Made by a program: the position numbers and the translations under genes. From Mantis religiosa (taxonomy: Eukaryota; Arthropoda; Insecta; Mantodea; Mantidae): DNA of 64,000 nt. The notes beneath the pieces are model-generated. The model saw nothing but the letters and a program-made list of their open reading frames with translations, searched no databases and was not told where the DNA came from. Below are positions 1 through 10,587 of this stretch, one piece after another. Each line of letters opens with the position of its first letter. The first letter of the stretch is position 1. The stretch lies in contig CM060958.1 in NCBI GenBank assembly GCA_030765055.1, forward strand, positions 76,094,985-76,158,984, read 5' to 3'.

Positions 1-27
1 CACTTTCAAACGGCGAGTATACAGGAT

Positions 28-489
28 GTACCCAACTTACATCTAGGTGATGCAAATGTACCCTGGTCTACGCAGGTAACATACCTCGGCGTACTTCTAG
101 ACATGCGCCTTACATGGAAAGACCACATAACAGCTGTGGCTAACAGTCAGTAGAATGATGGCCATGTTGTATCCACTTTAACACCCGTCATCTTTGGCTC
201 TTCGTACAAGCAAGTACTAAGGCCGGACTTTACTTATGCCTGCCAAGTCTGGGGTGGTGCTGCTGCCAAAACACATCTCTGCAAACTCCAAGTTCTCCAA
301 AACCGTTACCTTCGGTCTGCAGTCGCAGCCGACTGGTATATCCCAAATGTTAACATCCATGCAGACCTATCCTTCCCAAAAGTTAAGGATTATATCTTAC
401 ACCTGTCCCACAGTTTCTATTCAAACCTCCCAAACAGCTTCAACAACCTGATCCGAGGACTTGGAGAGTATGTGCTAGGACCCCCATAA
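28..489 (+). pseudogene. LINE reverse transcriptase C-terminal remnant (jockey-like)
   Basis: This is the 3' end of a non-LTR retrotransposon ORF2, covering the thumb and C-terminal part of the reverse transcriptase. The first frame reads TYLGVLLDMRLTWKDHI and ends at a TAG at 151. The frame is then lost for about 60 bases. It resumes near 212 as YKQVLRPDFTYACQVWG and runs through LQVLQNRYLRSAV to GLGEYVLGPP and a TAA at 487-489. The YLGV-LTW-HI block followed by QNR-LR is typical of jockey, R1 and I clade thumbs. The element is cut by the window edge on the 5' side. The sequence from 490 to 664 is probably its 3' UTR. It is not functional, and the clade is inferred. Confidence 0.8.
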
Positions 490-663
490 ATTCTGACCTA
501 TATCTTTCTATACTGTTCTCCCTCATTACCTTAATCAACCATTAACCCACCATCATTATATAAATTAAACCCTCACTATGCCAGTAAGGGACCAAGTCCC
601 GGTATGGCAAGAGTCGAAGGAACCTCCTTTGAGGAGGTGGACTCTCCTTCAACGACCTCAAGG

Positions 664-664
<1 letters not shown>
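490..664 (+). repeat. Probable LINE 3' untranslated region
   Basis: This lies between the LINE stop codon and the TG microsatellite. It has no ORF of note and contains short inverted motifs (CCAGTAAGGGACC and GGACCAAGTCCCGG). Assignment to the LINE rests on position only. Confidence 0.5.

Positions 665-740
<76 letters not shown>
665..740. repeat. (TG)38 microsatellite
   Basis: An uninterrupted TG dinucleotide tract of 76 bases directly after the LINE 3' end. A histidine-threonine ORF read through it on the minus strand is an artefact of the repeat. Confidence 0.98.
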
Positions 741-744
<4 letters not shown>

Positions 745-1813
745 GTGACGTAATAGAGCTTATCTGTGTACGCAAGCTTCCACTATTGGCCGTCTGCATT
801 CATTCTTCAGACAGGTTATATAATTTCAAGCAGTTTTATGAATAAATTAACAACATGAATGTTTCATTTAAAATGTGCTTGCATTAATTACCAATGTTAA
901 AGCAGCAAATGGACAATTTAAATATTTGCATCACTGTAATTTCTACAGTAAATTACTAAAATATGAAACTGATATCAGTTCCACCCCAACATGCTTGGTA
1001 TGCCTCTGAAATAAGCAGCTATATTCATCACTATGCAAAAGCATGTAAAAATTACTAACATAGAATGACAAACAATACGTCTCCTTGCTGACATAACTGC
1101 ATGACCTGTTTCACTTTTAAAACTCAGTAACCTGATGCTAAGTTTCTTTTAGTTCAATTTATGTATCCATATTTATCTATGTATTCAAATTCAAGGCTAA
1201 AATTGTTATAACTAAAGTTCTAACGTACAGAAATATGTCCAAATTATGCCAATGTTTAAAAAGAACCTGCATGAATAAAACTCCCTTTAAGGAACTAATA
1301 TAATTTTACTGCATGTTGCAGAAAACCAACAAATCCAAGAGATGATAATAGCTAAAACAAAACCTTATCAAAAATAAGTATCAATATACAGTTGTACAGT
1401 TTGAAGTTATATCAAATTTTAAATGTTGGTTGAAAATCTTGTTCTGAGTTGCACCTCAAAACTGCAAACGCAAGAACCATTATTTATAATTAGACACTAA
1501 GTTTGTTTTCACTCGCAATATGGAATCAAGTTTTGCAGAATGTTTCATGTTCTGTACTTGTATTAAAGTTTCATACTGTGTACAACACACACTTCTGTTG
1601 TTGCTCCATATTTCATAATTGTTTTCATGCATAGAGCATATTAGATTGTGCTGATTGCACCTTTCCTTTACGAGGCGTGTGCCTCAGTTGTTTTGTGTTT
1701 CCCTTTTTCTCCGTGTGAGTGCGTGAAGGTTGCTTTGGTTCCTCTCTCGGACAGCTCTCCGAGCTGACGAGACAGGGTAGTCGGGACTCTCCTTTCACAG
1801 CGCGCACGGAGAT
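741..1813. other. Unassigned AT-rich sequence
   Basis: No recognisable coding, RNA or repeat signature. From about 1640 to 1810 the sequence is less AT-rich, but I cannot name it. Confidence 0.5.
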
Positions 1814-2034
1814 TTATAATTGCCTTAGCTCCCGGGTGCAGTTCAAAATCATGTAATAGCAGGTGTTAGAGTGAAGTTATAATGTATACAAAGTTTAACT
1901 TTCGAGGAAGTTTAAGTGTAATTGTGCAAGTAAGCTGTCAGTGTGAATAAGAGATTTATTAAAGCTTTTAAATTATCAAAGTAAGTTGTATAATTGTACC
2001 TTAGCCTCCGGGTACAGTTCAACATATATTTTTA
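1814..2034. repeat. Imperfect direct repeat with a hairpin core
   Basis: Two related blocks of about 40 bases (about 1814-1858 and 1989-2034) share TATAATTG, CTTAGC, CCGGGT and CAGTTCAA in the same order. The second block can fold, with TGTACC pairing to GGTACA around TTAGCCTCCG. The blocks are about 175 bases apart. The function is unknown. They could belong to the untranslated leader of an unrecognised retroelement. Confidence 0.45.
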
Positions 2035-2562
2035 AACGTTTAAATTAACACTGAAACGCATTAGTGACAAACAATGTGCTTATTATGGAGGCACCCAAAT
2101 GGAGGTTCAAGTAAATTTAAGGAATAGTCCTTCAAAACATGCAGGGAAATTAAATGATAAATTGTATAGTATTTTAGAGAGAACTCGCACAAAGTTTTGT
2201 ATTCTGTGGATAAAACGAAAGGGAGCCAAATGAAAGTCTTAAAATTTTAAATAAGGATCACATTTCACGTCAGCATACCTAAGCTGGCAGTACTGTTACC
2301 AATGATGTACGAATACCAACAGGTAGCAGAATACTGCAGACAAGCGAATGCAGCCACAATACTAGTTCAAAATGGCTACCCCGCTTGTGATATTCCCAAG
2401 AAAGGACAACATTCGCCATAGGTTTTGTGAGCAGTGAAGGCACAAACCTAATAAAATCCAAAGTTCCAGTATGGTGATGCATGTCTATCGTTGCACCAAG
2501 TGTACGAGTGGAATAGATAGATAGAAGTTCGGAAATGGCGTGAATTCCGCGATAAACGCTCT
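2035..2562. other. Unassigned sequence with a 44-codon ORF
   Basis: The region holds a small open frame on the plus strand from an ATG at 2099 (MEVQVNLRNSPSKHAG...) to a TGA near 2231. I do not recognise it and it could be chance. Nothing else is visible. Confidence 0.3.
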
Positions 2563-3315
2563 GTGCTCGGGGCAGGTACGCCACTTGCAGCATTTGAAGT
2601 CATTGTGATAGAAAACCGTCAAGAGCTGGTGGATGAAATAGCTGGACATCACACATTCATGACGTCCTTAAGTTTCGCAGTGTTGGCAAAATGGGTGCCA
2701 TGGCAGCTCACTCCAGAACTGAAAGAGCGACATGTTAATGTCTGTGAACAACTTAAGTGGCGCTTTGAAGCACAAGATGATGAATTCTTTGCGAGAATCG
2801 CTAGAGGAGACGAAACTTGGATGTACTATCACCAACCCGAAACAAAGAGAGCAAGCAAGGAATAGCATCATCCTTCACCAAAACCGGAGTTCCGGACGCA
2901 GCCATCTGCAAGGAAGGTTACGATAACTCTCTTTTGGGGTGAACGAAGCGTAGGCCTGGAACACCACATGACCAGGGGAAACATTTAACACCAGTTTGTC
3001 ATATTCCAATATGTCTGCAATAATATCAAAGCAACGTAGATTTCTTAGCACAGGTGTCATTTTCACAATGCTAGGCAGCATAATGCCCGTGCAGCAAACT
3101 GTATTACTCTTTCATAACCGTCATACTCAGCAGATTTCGCATGCAGTGATTATCACGTTTTGACCCTCAAAGAAACCAAAAGAGGAAAGACATTTCGTTC
3201 TGATGAAGTGTAACAAGCGGTGCACGAGAATTCGTGCACTTCCTACGTGTTGGAGGAAGTCAGCCGAACGACAGGTAGACTATGTTGAAAAATTATACAT
3301 TTGTGTTCCACTTTC
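2563..3315 (+). pseudogene. Decayed mariner transposase
   Basis: A relic of a mariner-family DD34D transposase. The first frame contains AKWVPWQLTPELKERHVNVC followed by the first catalytic block ARGDETWMYYH, matching the mariner WVPRQLT and GDETW blocks. A frame change near 2865 leads into PKPEFRTQPSARKVTITLFW. Around 3075-3090 the reading QHNAR lacks the second catalytic aspartate expected in HDNARPH. The third block survives as SYSADFACSDYHV near 3121, followed by GKTFRSDEV. The relic ends near GRLCW at about 3285. Several indels make it non-functional. No clear terminal repeats remain, so the boundaries are soft. Confidence 0.8.
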
Positions 3316-3438
3316 GTTCAATAAATAAATATTTAAGGAGGGTTTCTCTTTTTCTGTAACTACTCGTATCTTCAAGGTAAAAGGTTTGCGGAGTGGAAAT
3401 TTCAACGGCTCTATGCATCTGGAAAAAATATCTTCCTC

Positions 3439-3458
3439 TTTTTTTTTTTTTTTTTTTT
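3439..3458. repeat. Poly(T) run, 20 bases
   Basis: A T20 homopolymer. A second T17 run lies at 3514-3530. They could be tails of minus-strand retroposons, but no element body is recognisable between them. Confidence 0.9.
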
Positions 3459-3659
3459 GACAAACCTGACATACCATGAGCATAGAAAAACAAGTCGTTT
3501 ATTCCAAAGATTATTTTTTTTTTTTTTTTTGGCTTCGTAGATCGGCCTCGGTAGGATACTGGCTACATTCAGTGATTTGATGGTAAATTAGGCATTTGGC
3601 TCTTCATCAGCAAGGACCCTGCCTACAGAAACAGCATGAATCGTCCTGCTGGTACAATG

Positions 3660-4115
3660 CTGAGCAAGCTGTCACCAAAGATGTTTATCAGGACATGCTC
3701 ATCAACAGATTAATTCCAGCAGTAAGTGGAAAATAACAGCATGGATCGAACGCAGGGATGTATCCATTTAGCAGGGCAATGGAAGACTCTACATCAACCC
3801 CAATTACCACAGCTGGCTGGATGATGCAGCAGCCAGTGGATTCACCGTGGATATCGTATGCCAACCTCCTAACAACCACAACTGCAGTTTCAGATATGTG
3901 GTTTTTCCGGACAGTTCAGCATTAGGCAGCTCCACAAAGTATTGACGAGTTGATCATCGCCGTGGAAACTTCTTTCTCTGAACACCTGACAAGCACAACA
4001 AGGTGTTTCTCACTTTCAGTCCTGTCTTATTCAATTACTGCACGTGCATGCTAGGAACAACTACAAAATTCCCATTCCACTTGGACTACCGCAACGTCCT
4101 GTCATCTCGCTTGGG
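3660..4115 (+). pseudogene. Mariner-like transposase relic (PPNSPD type)
   Basis: No long ORF exists, but short matches in all three frames follow the order of a mariner-like transposase carrying the CQPPNSPDLN block. They are VTKDVYQDMLINRLIPAV near 3670, GFTVDIVCQPPN near 3839, WFFRTVQ then SIDELIIAVETSF near 3900-3990, and ARNNYKIP near 4050. In the family these correspond to the region before D2, the stretch before D3, the downstream helix and the C terminus. At least three frameshifts separate them. The D2 motif is not visible. It is clearly dead, and the family call is inference from the order of short blocks. Confidence 0.6.
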
Positions 4116-4150
4116 CTGTCCTCGATATATTTACGAGATTTCAGTAACTA

Positions 4151-5572
4151 CACTCCTGGAAATTGAAATAAGAACACCGTGAATTCATTGTCCCAGGAAG
4201 AGGAAACTTTATTGACACATTCCTGGGGTCAGATACATCACATGATCACACTGACAGAACCATAGGCACATAGACACAGGCAACAGAGCATGCACAATGT
4301 CAGCACTAGTACCGTGTATATCCACCTTTCGCAGCAATGCAGGATGCTATTCTCCCATGGAGACGATCGTAAAGATGCTGGATGTAGTCCTGTGGAACGG
4401 CTTGCCATGCCATTTCCAGCTGGCGCCTCAGTTGGACCAGCGTTCGTGCTGGACGTGCAGACCGCGTGAGACGACGTTTCATCCAGTCCCAAACATGCTC
4501 AATGGGGGACAGATCCGGAGATCTTGCTGGCCAGGGTAGTTGACTTACACCTTCTAGAGCACGTTGGGTGGGACGGGATACATGCAGACGTGCACTGTTC
4601 TGTTGGAACAGCAAGTTCCCTTGCCGGTCTAGGAATGGTAGAATGATGGGTTCGATGACGGTTTGGATGTACCGTGCACTATTCAGTGTGCCCTCGACGA
4701 TCACCAGAGGTGTACGGCCAGTGTAGGAGATCGCTCCCCACACCATGATGCCAGGTCTTGGTCCTGTGTGCCTCGGTGGTATGCAGTCCTGATTGTGGCG
4801 CTCACCTGCACGGCGCCAAACACGCATACGACTATCATTGGCACCAAGGCAGAAGTGACTCTCCTTGCTGAAGACGACACGTCTCCATTCGTCCCTCCAT
4901 TCACGCCTGTCGCGACACCACTGGAGCCGGGCTGCACGATGTTGGGGCGTGAGTGGAAGACGGCCTAATGGTGCGCGGGAGCGTAGCCCAGCTTCATGGA
5001 GACGGTTGCGAATGGTCCTCGCCGATACCCCAGGAGCAACAGTGTCCCTAATTTGCTGGGAAGTGGCGGTGCGGTCCCCTACGGCACTGCGTAGGATCCG
5101 ACGGTCTTGGCGTGCATCCGTGCGTCGGTGTGGTCCGGTCCCAGGTCGACGGGCACGTGCACCTTTCGCCGACCACTGGCGACAACATCAATGTACAGTG
5201 GAGACCTCACGCCCCACGTGTTGAGCAATTCAGCGGTGCGTCCACCCGGCCTCCCGCATGCCCACTATACGCCCTCGCTCAAAGTCCGTCAACTGCACAT
5301 ACGGTTCACATCCACGCTGTCGCGGCATGCTACCAGTGTTAAAGACTGCGATGGAGCTCCGTATGCCACGGCAAACTGGCTGACACTGACGGCGGCGGTG
5401 CCCAAACGCTGCGCAGCTAGCTCCATTCGACGGCCAACACCGCGGTTCCTGGTGTGTCCGCTGTGCCGTGCGTGTGATCATTGCTTGTATAGCCCTCTCG
5501 CAGTGTCCGGAGCAAGTATGGTGGTTCTGACACACCGGCGTCAATGTGTTCCTATTTCCATTTCCAGGAGTG
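4151..5572 (-). mobile_element. Complete Tc1-like DNA transposon, 1422 bp
   Basis: The element is bounded by 27-bp terminal inverted repeats beginning CACTCCTGGAAATTGAAAT on the left; the right end differs at two positions. TA dinucleotides flank it at 4149-4150 and 5573-5574, as expected of a Tc1/mariner TSD. One transposase gene fills the inside on the minus strand. Length, TIRs and TSD are those of a complete but inactivated Tc1 element. Its GC content is clearly higher than the surroundings, consistent with a recent mobile insertion. Confidence 0.95.
4306..5328 (-). pseudogene. Tc1-like transposase, one stop, DDE residues lost
   Basis: I chose the ATG at 5328 because MPRQRGCEPYVQLTDFERG is the usual Tc1 start. 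The frame runs to the TAG at 4306, about 340 codons, the normal Tc1 length. The N-terminal helix-turn-helix reads FERGRIVGMREAGWTHR. It is then interrupted by a TGA where the family has an arginine, a likely CGA to TGA change at a CpG. After that the frame stays open to GGYTRY. The first catalytic aspartate is replaced: VVFSKESHF where the family has D in the SDES block. The second is also lost: FQQNSARLH where DNARPH is expected. The final acidic residue survives in SPIEHVWDWM. The protein could not catalyse transposition even if read through. Confidence 0.93.
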
Positions 5573-6947
5573 TAGTTGTAGTAGATCTCCGGAGCAAGAC
5601 AAGCTGTTGGATTTTCAGCCTTCCCACACTAACTACAGTATGCTAGAAGTATTTTCTTTTTGTTTTGTTGCCATTTTGTATTCATCCTGGAGCAATCACT
5701 CTACAGAATGTAAAGCATTTTGTTTGTCTTATTTTCAGTTTATATTGATTCTGGAGAGTTGTGTGAATCACTTCCTTGTTTCATTTTCGTCCGAGGTATT
5801 CCTAACCACTATTGTTACAATATACGAATCGGGCAATTATTATAGGACGAAAGATATAGGCATACCGGACAATTACTGTGGGACAGATGCGTAACAAACA
5901 GTTAATATGAGGCAAATGAGGTACATGTACCGGACAATTATTATGGGACGGAGGGAGTAATTCATTACAACTTGTTACTAGGTTACGTGGTTGCGCTTAT
6001 ATGTGAAGCACACTGGGGGTGCGTATTACTTCACTCTCTGCTAGCCGCGCTCCAGATCTCTGTTTGCCATACATCCCATTAACGAGCAGACTCACTGGAG
6101 TTTTTTGCAGCAGGTCGAATTTCGTGCGTTCTTTTCGTGAAAGCAAACAGTTTAACATACGTTAACAAAGTATATTTTTTGGCGATTCAAATATATTCGT
6201 ATTTCCTGATAGTAAAGTATAATTAAATTCGGTGTTACATACAAAATTAGTACTGTCAAGAGATAATGAGTAATTAAGTAGAGTATTTAAAGTCTCCTTG
6301 TCCTGGCTACTTAACACTACGGGAAAAATGTGTAGAAGTGCGTGGGAGACCGCTTCAGTGACATACATTACTCATACTGCAACAAGCCACTAAAAACATA
6401 ATTATAAGTATTTGAGTCGTGAAATTTACACCAAATATGAGTGGACACGTGGCTGTGTAATTCCATTTGTTTTCTTTGGCATTTGTGTGGAATTAAAAAT
6501 GATGCCTCAATATTACATGCGTTCCAAAGGGCATTTCAGACTTTAGAGCTTATATGAAAAATGTCAAACATGAAATATCCAAAACCATATTAACAATTCG
6601 CTTACACTTGGGTCAGTAAATATACAAACATGCTTAAGCCAATAAATGGAACATCAATATGATCAAGCCCAAAAAATAAGAATATTCTTATATAGTATTC
6701 AAGTGATCAACTGTGTGAAATTGTGTGCTTATCAAGAGCTATCAGAGCTATGCTCATCAGAGCATAAAGGGTCGCAAAAGTCAAGGGTGTTCATGAGGTT
6801 GTTTCAATAAGCAGCAGCAATGAATTCACTACTGAAGTCCAATCTTAATGGTAATTCATTTTTAACACATCTTCTAATGCCATACAAAATAAGTGAAAGT
6901 CTGTAAAGGAGAAATTGAAAATATACATATTGATATGTTCCAGCGTA
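5573..6947. other. Unassigned sequence with a short degenerate repeat
   Basis: Apart from the CGGACAATTA repeat listed separately, I see no supported gene or element here. Short ORFs occur on both strands but have no recognisable motif. Confidence 0.5.
5828..5952. repeat. Three degenerate copies of a 20-bp motif
   Basis: CGGGCAATTATTATAGGACG near 5829, CGGACAATTACTGTGGGACA near 5864 and CGGACAATTATTATGGGACG near 5931 are clearly related. The spacing is about 35 and 67 bases, so this is not a regular tandem array. Confidence 0.75.
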
Positions 6948-7301
6948 TGCCCGATTTCACCAAAAGATGTTAAGACTTAACACAAGTTTAGCAATAGTTA
7001 AAACAAAAATTGCATTTCACCAACAAGTGTTAGCGTAACACTCGTGTTAAATCTGTTGTTAAACTAACAAAAGCAAATTTCTGATGTTAAGTCCTTAACA
7101 ATAGTAAATAGTCAAGATGGCGAGCATGAACTCAGCTGTTGATGTCGATTTGCCATATTTAAGACCGTCTAAATGGCATTCGTAATAGAGTACGGTCTAT
7201 GAGGAGAAATGATTTTGAGCAGCTATCAGAAAAAAAAAATTACGGAGGTATACACTATCGAAACATGTTGCTATGAAGGTTACTACGGAAGTACAAGAGA
7301 G

Positions 7302-7640
7302 GTTAGAACATGTATGGAAAGGAATATGCCGATCTCGCCTTTGCTTCAAGTATTAATAACATTGCGATTTTATAATTCACAGAATTATGTGGATAATACA
7401 CTATCCACCTCCCAAACGTTCAAGTCACTTGCCCTTCTTCGCTCTTCGTTTTAAATTTACGTAATACTGAGTTAGAACATGCATCGAAAGGAATATGCCG
7501 ATCTCGCCTTTGCTTCAAGTATTAATAATCTCGCGATTTTATAATTCACTGAATTGTGTGGATAATACACTGTCCACCTCCCGTCTTGAAACATTTAAGT
7601 CGCTTGTCCTTCGCACCTCGTTTTAAATTTACGTAATACG
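7302..7640. repeat. Two tandem units of about 169 bp inside the Harbinger-like element
   Basis: Unit 1 (7302-7470) and unit 2 (7471-7640) both start GTTAGAACATG and end near AAATTTACGTAATAC. The second Harbinger-like copy carries three such units. Confidence 0.93.
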
Positions 7641-7671
7641 GACAAACTGTGTGGTGCTTGTAATTATGACA

Positions 7672-7860
7672 CATTCATTTGAATTAAATTCGTTTCCAAT
7701 ATTTTCCCCGTGATATATTTCTCTTTTACATTCACCGCATCCGTCCTCTTATTTTCCACGATACCCTTACACTTCGTCACCAATTGAATTAACAATTCTT
7801 TCTCCATCGATGAGAAATTTGTCTCACGGCTTTATTTATGATTTTGTTCAGCCGCCATTT
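7672..7860 (-). pseudogene. Myb/SANT-like DNA-binding domain fragment (Harbinger accessory protein)
   Basis: On the minus strand the frame reads ETNFSSMEKELLIQLVTK, then VENKRTDAVNVKEK. This matches the NFS-EKELLIELV-Y--IIENK-TDA pattern of the Myb/SANT-like domain found in accessory proteins of PIF/Harbinger elements and in zeste-like insect proteins. In those elements the protein binds the transposon ends and helps bring in the transposase. Here the sequence after VKEK diverges (ITGKILETNLIQ) and a stop follows in the TAA near the tandem units, so only the first half of the domain remains. An equivalent fragment lies at 25067-25297. Confidence 0.75.
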
Positions 7861-8107
7861 TTCAGCTTGTGCAAACGAAAATGAAAACAAAAGCGCATCG
7901 CAGTACGTTCAGAAAATAATACGACTCATCCTTAGCCTTCTATAGCTGTGATATTTACAAGTTTCTTGGCGTTAACACAGGTTTGTTAACATTTTCAGAA
8001 AACAGGTTGGTGAAATGCAAGAAATTTAACATTAGTGTTAGCGATGTGACAATTGTTACGTTACATTTGTTAACGTCGATTTTAACATCTGTTGGTGAAA
8101 TCGGGCA

Positions 8108-10017
8108 AAGGTATTATAATACCGGCAGTCGTTTAGAACGAGTCTGACGATTTGTTATTCTGAATTAGTAAAATTGCGATGCAGTTGCAGAAGTTTTAGT
8201 TTTAGAGCTTGGCATTCACATCTTAAAACATACGAAACAGTTTGCAGGCCAAAGATTTGATGGCGCAGCGGTAATAAGCGGAGCTATGAATGGAGTCAAG
8301 TTAGAGATGTGTACCTTAATCATTACTTCCTGCATTGCTGAACACATCAATTAAATCTGATCATAGAGAGAACTGTCAGAGAAAATGCAAAAATCAGGAT
8401 ATTCGTTTTAAATCCTTCTTTTCCAGCTGCCTATACAAATCGTCAACCTTAGATTGTGTCCGGAAGAGAATACCCAGTGTTGGATCAACGACGTGGAACT
8501 AAAAATCCAGGGCTGTAAATAGTGTTTACGAAATGACGTCACTGAAAAAAATGTTTTCATATTTTGACATAATCGGAGACTTATGGTCGTGCGATAATAA
8601 ACGATACGCCTCATGTACTACCTAGCGTATTGACCTTGTCTGTAGGAGCGTTGCATTCGCTTATTATAATAATCACCCACCGAAATACCAGCAACTTGGC
8701 GTAGAGTGCCAACAAGTGCTTCGTGGCGAAATGGAGGACGGGTCTTGGAGCCTTCAACTCAATAAGATACTATGCAATATCATTTTTTTTTTTTCATATT
8801 ATGATTACTAAATACATTTTGCAAAACACCTGTAGATGTGAAAAGAATCCTTCTCAACGTACAACCTTGGTTAATAATTTCATATAAGCTTATACACGAG
8901 CATTTGGAGAACACGAATCATTGCATGCTGCAAAACAAATTAAATAACCGGAATGATGTCTAAGGAAAAATGTACATTGTAAGTACCAAGAGGAATAAAC
9001 TTGAAGTTAATTTAAGTGCAAGATTACTGCAGTGTTTTTTTTTTTTACATATGTTTAGTGCATATGTATCTGATTTCTAATAACAAACCTGCATGAGTAA
9101 CCAGTCATCAATGAAACACTGAACCCCTAAATGAATTTGGTGCACTTGTATGCTCCTGCAGCCATAGCAGGTACAATATTGCTCAGCAAATTAGCACAAA
9201 GAGAAACCAACAATAAAATGAAAGGGGGGAATTGAGAATGGAGATACAATAGGATGAAGAGGGTAGCAAATAAGGGGGTTGTACCTGATGGCACAGGTGG
9301 ACACGCTGTAAAGGGGAAACGATAAGTTAAAATTGGTGTGACTCAACCTAAAGCAAAGCTGTATTGTATTAGCAAGAGCATAGCTTAGGGTGAATGATGC
9401 AGACCAAGGAGGGGAAATATGTTCCTCAGCCCCCCTCCAATTAGAGAGACATGTTCTCATGACAACCAGGTGTGCCAAAACTCATATAGGTAAATCTGCC
9501 TTTGCTGTCGAGCCATCTCAACAGACAAAGATGGAAAGTTTAACACACTTCTCACTTCATTTGCACGTATGTACTGCATATGGAACACAATGCATAGATG
9601 AATCAAATATGTAGTCTAGTGAGTAGATTAACTTCTTAGGCAAATAAATGCGACTAAACAGATTCAACACTTATAAATTCTTTTGTTTGTTCTTCTTGAA
9701 TTGAAATTGAGCTTTTATTTAACAATGTACTCCTTAACACAGTGGCTCTCCGCGTTCCATTCTATATTGTGCGTCAAAAACCGTTTGATTTTGGTCAGAG
9801 CACCTTTGGCTCATGCTCAAGTTCTTTTACATGGCATAAACCTACAGTAAAGGACAACCTGCTTTACTTCCCTTACGAAGGAAGCCATGCAAAGGTTCTT
9901 CACCTGAAGAAAAAAAGAATCCATCGTTCTCCTCCAGGTTTGAGCCCGTTATCTGGACAACCCAAATTTTTCTTGCTTTGGTATAAAGTAGGTTTATGAA
10001 TATGACCTGTACATTGA
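8108..10017. other. Unassigned sequence
   Basis: About 1.9 kb with short T runs (near 8785 and 9037). The ORFs are short, overlap on both strands and have no recognisable motifs. Confidence 0.5.
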
Positions 10018-10187
10018 TTTACGTCCTCCAACGAGTCATATTGGTAGATGAATGAAATGGGTGAAATGATGCATAAATGAGTCCAGAGTCCGCAGAGCTT
10101 GGAGCTACTGACATCTATCCTTCGTACCGACATTCGAACTCGCGACATCTTGAACGTCAGGCAGACACGCTACACCGGCAGGCACAT
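10018..10187 (-). mobile_element. SINE family A, internally deleted copy
   Basis: Read on the minus strand it begins with a tRNA-like head containing GAGTTCGAATG (Pol III B box) and ends with the family tail GGACGT on the A-rich side. Compared with the full copy at 62359-62589 it lacks the GGTTTTCCCTTATCC segment. Confidence 0.88.
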
Positions 10188-10273
10188 AGAACAAAGCGTT
10201 AACTAATATGACCGCGAAACATGGACACCAATAGTTTCATACCTGCTTAAAAGTCGTAGGTAATCCTAATTGG

Positions 10274-10500
10274 GTGCAATCAAGGATCTGTGTAAGAGAA
10301 ACAGACCACCTGAGAATAAATAACAAAGTACATGAACTGTACAAGTATCTGCAGCTTGCCTCCGTCACATCATGTGACATCGAGCGCACCTTCTCTGCAG
10401 CACAAATAGTTTCAACCAAAAACTGCATAAGTTTTCCTTTTGAAACTTTTAGAAAATATATTGTAGTGCACTGTACTGCTATTATTCACGTCAAATCTCC
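10274..10500 (+). pseudogene. hAT transposase C-terminal dimerisation-domain relic
   Basis: The frame LASVTSCDIERTFSAAQIV, followed by FPFETFRKYIVVHC, resembles the hAT dimerisation domain (the S-C-VER-FS block, then a leucine-rich segment ending VVHC). That domain forms transposase dimers in hAT elements and domesticated relatives. The open frame runs from 10274 to 10585, but nothing upstream resembles the RNase H-like core, so only the C terminus remains. No TIRs or 8-bp TSD could be paired with it. A minus-strand SINE lies just upstream. Confidence 0.65.
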
Positions 10501-10587
10501 TGCATATGGCCTTCAGAGGCTACACGGTTGTAGCGAATCACAGGTGAAAGACGTTGCCCAGTCAGAACTTACTCTCCCTTGGTAATT

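Larger units (their letters stand above)
6948..8107 (-). mobile_element. PIF/Harbinger-like non-autonomous element, copy 1
   Basis: The ends read TGCCCGATTTCACC on the left and GGTGAAATCGGGCA on the right. The inverted ends extend for over 100 bases and are full of TTAACA/TGTTAA motifs. The inside holds two tandem units of about 169 bp and a Myb/SANT fragment on the minus strand. No DDE transposase is present, so the copy is non-autonomous. The relative at 24847-26105 has exact TTA TSDs, which supports the PIF/Harbinger assignment. Here the flanks are GTA and AAG, so the TSD is decayed or absent. Confidence 0.85.

Noticed and set aside
542..799. Threonine/histidine-rich ORF
   Set aside because: Translation of the (TG)n microsatellite.
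5107..5646. 179-codon plus-strand ORF in the Tc1 element
   Set aside because: It is the antisense shadow of the minus-strand transposase in GC-rich sequence, with no known motif.
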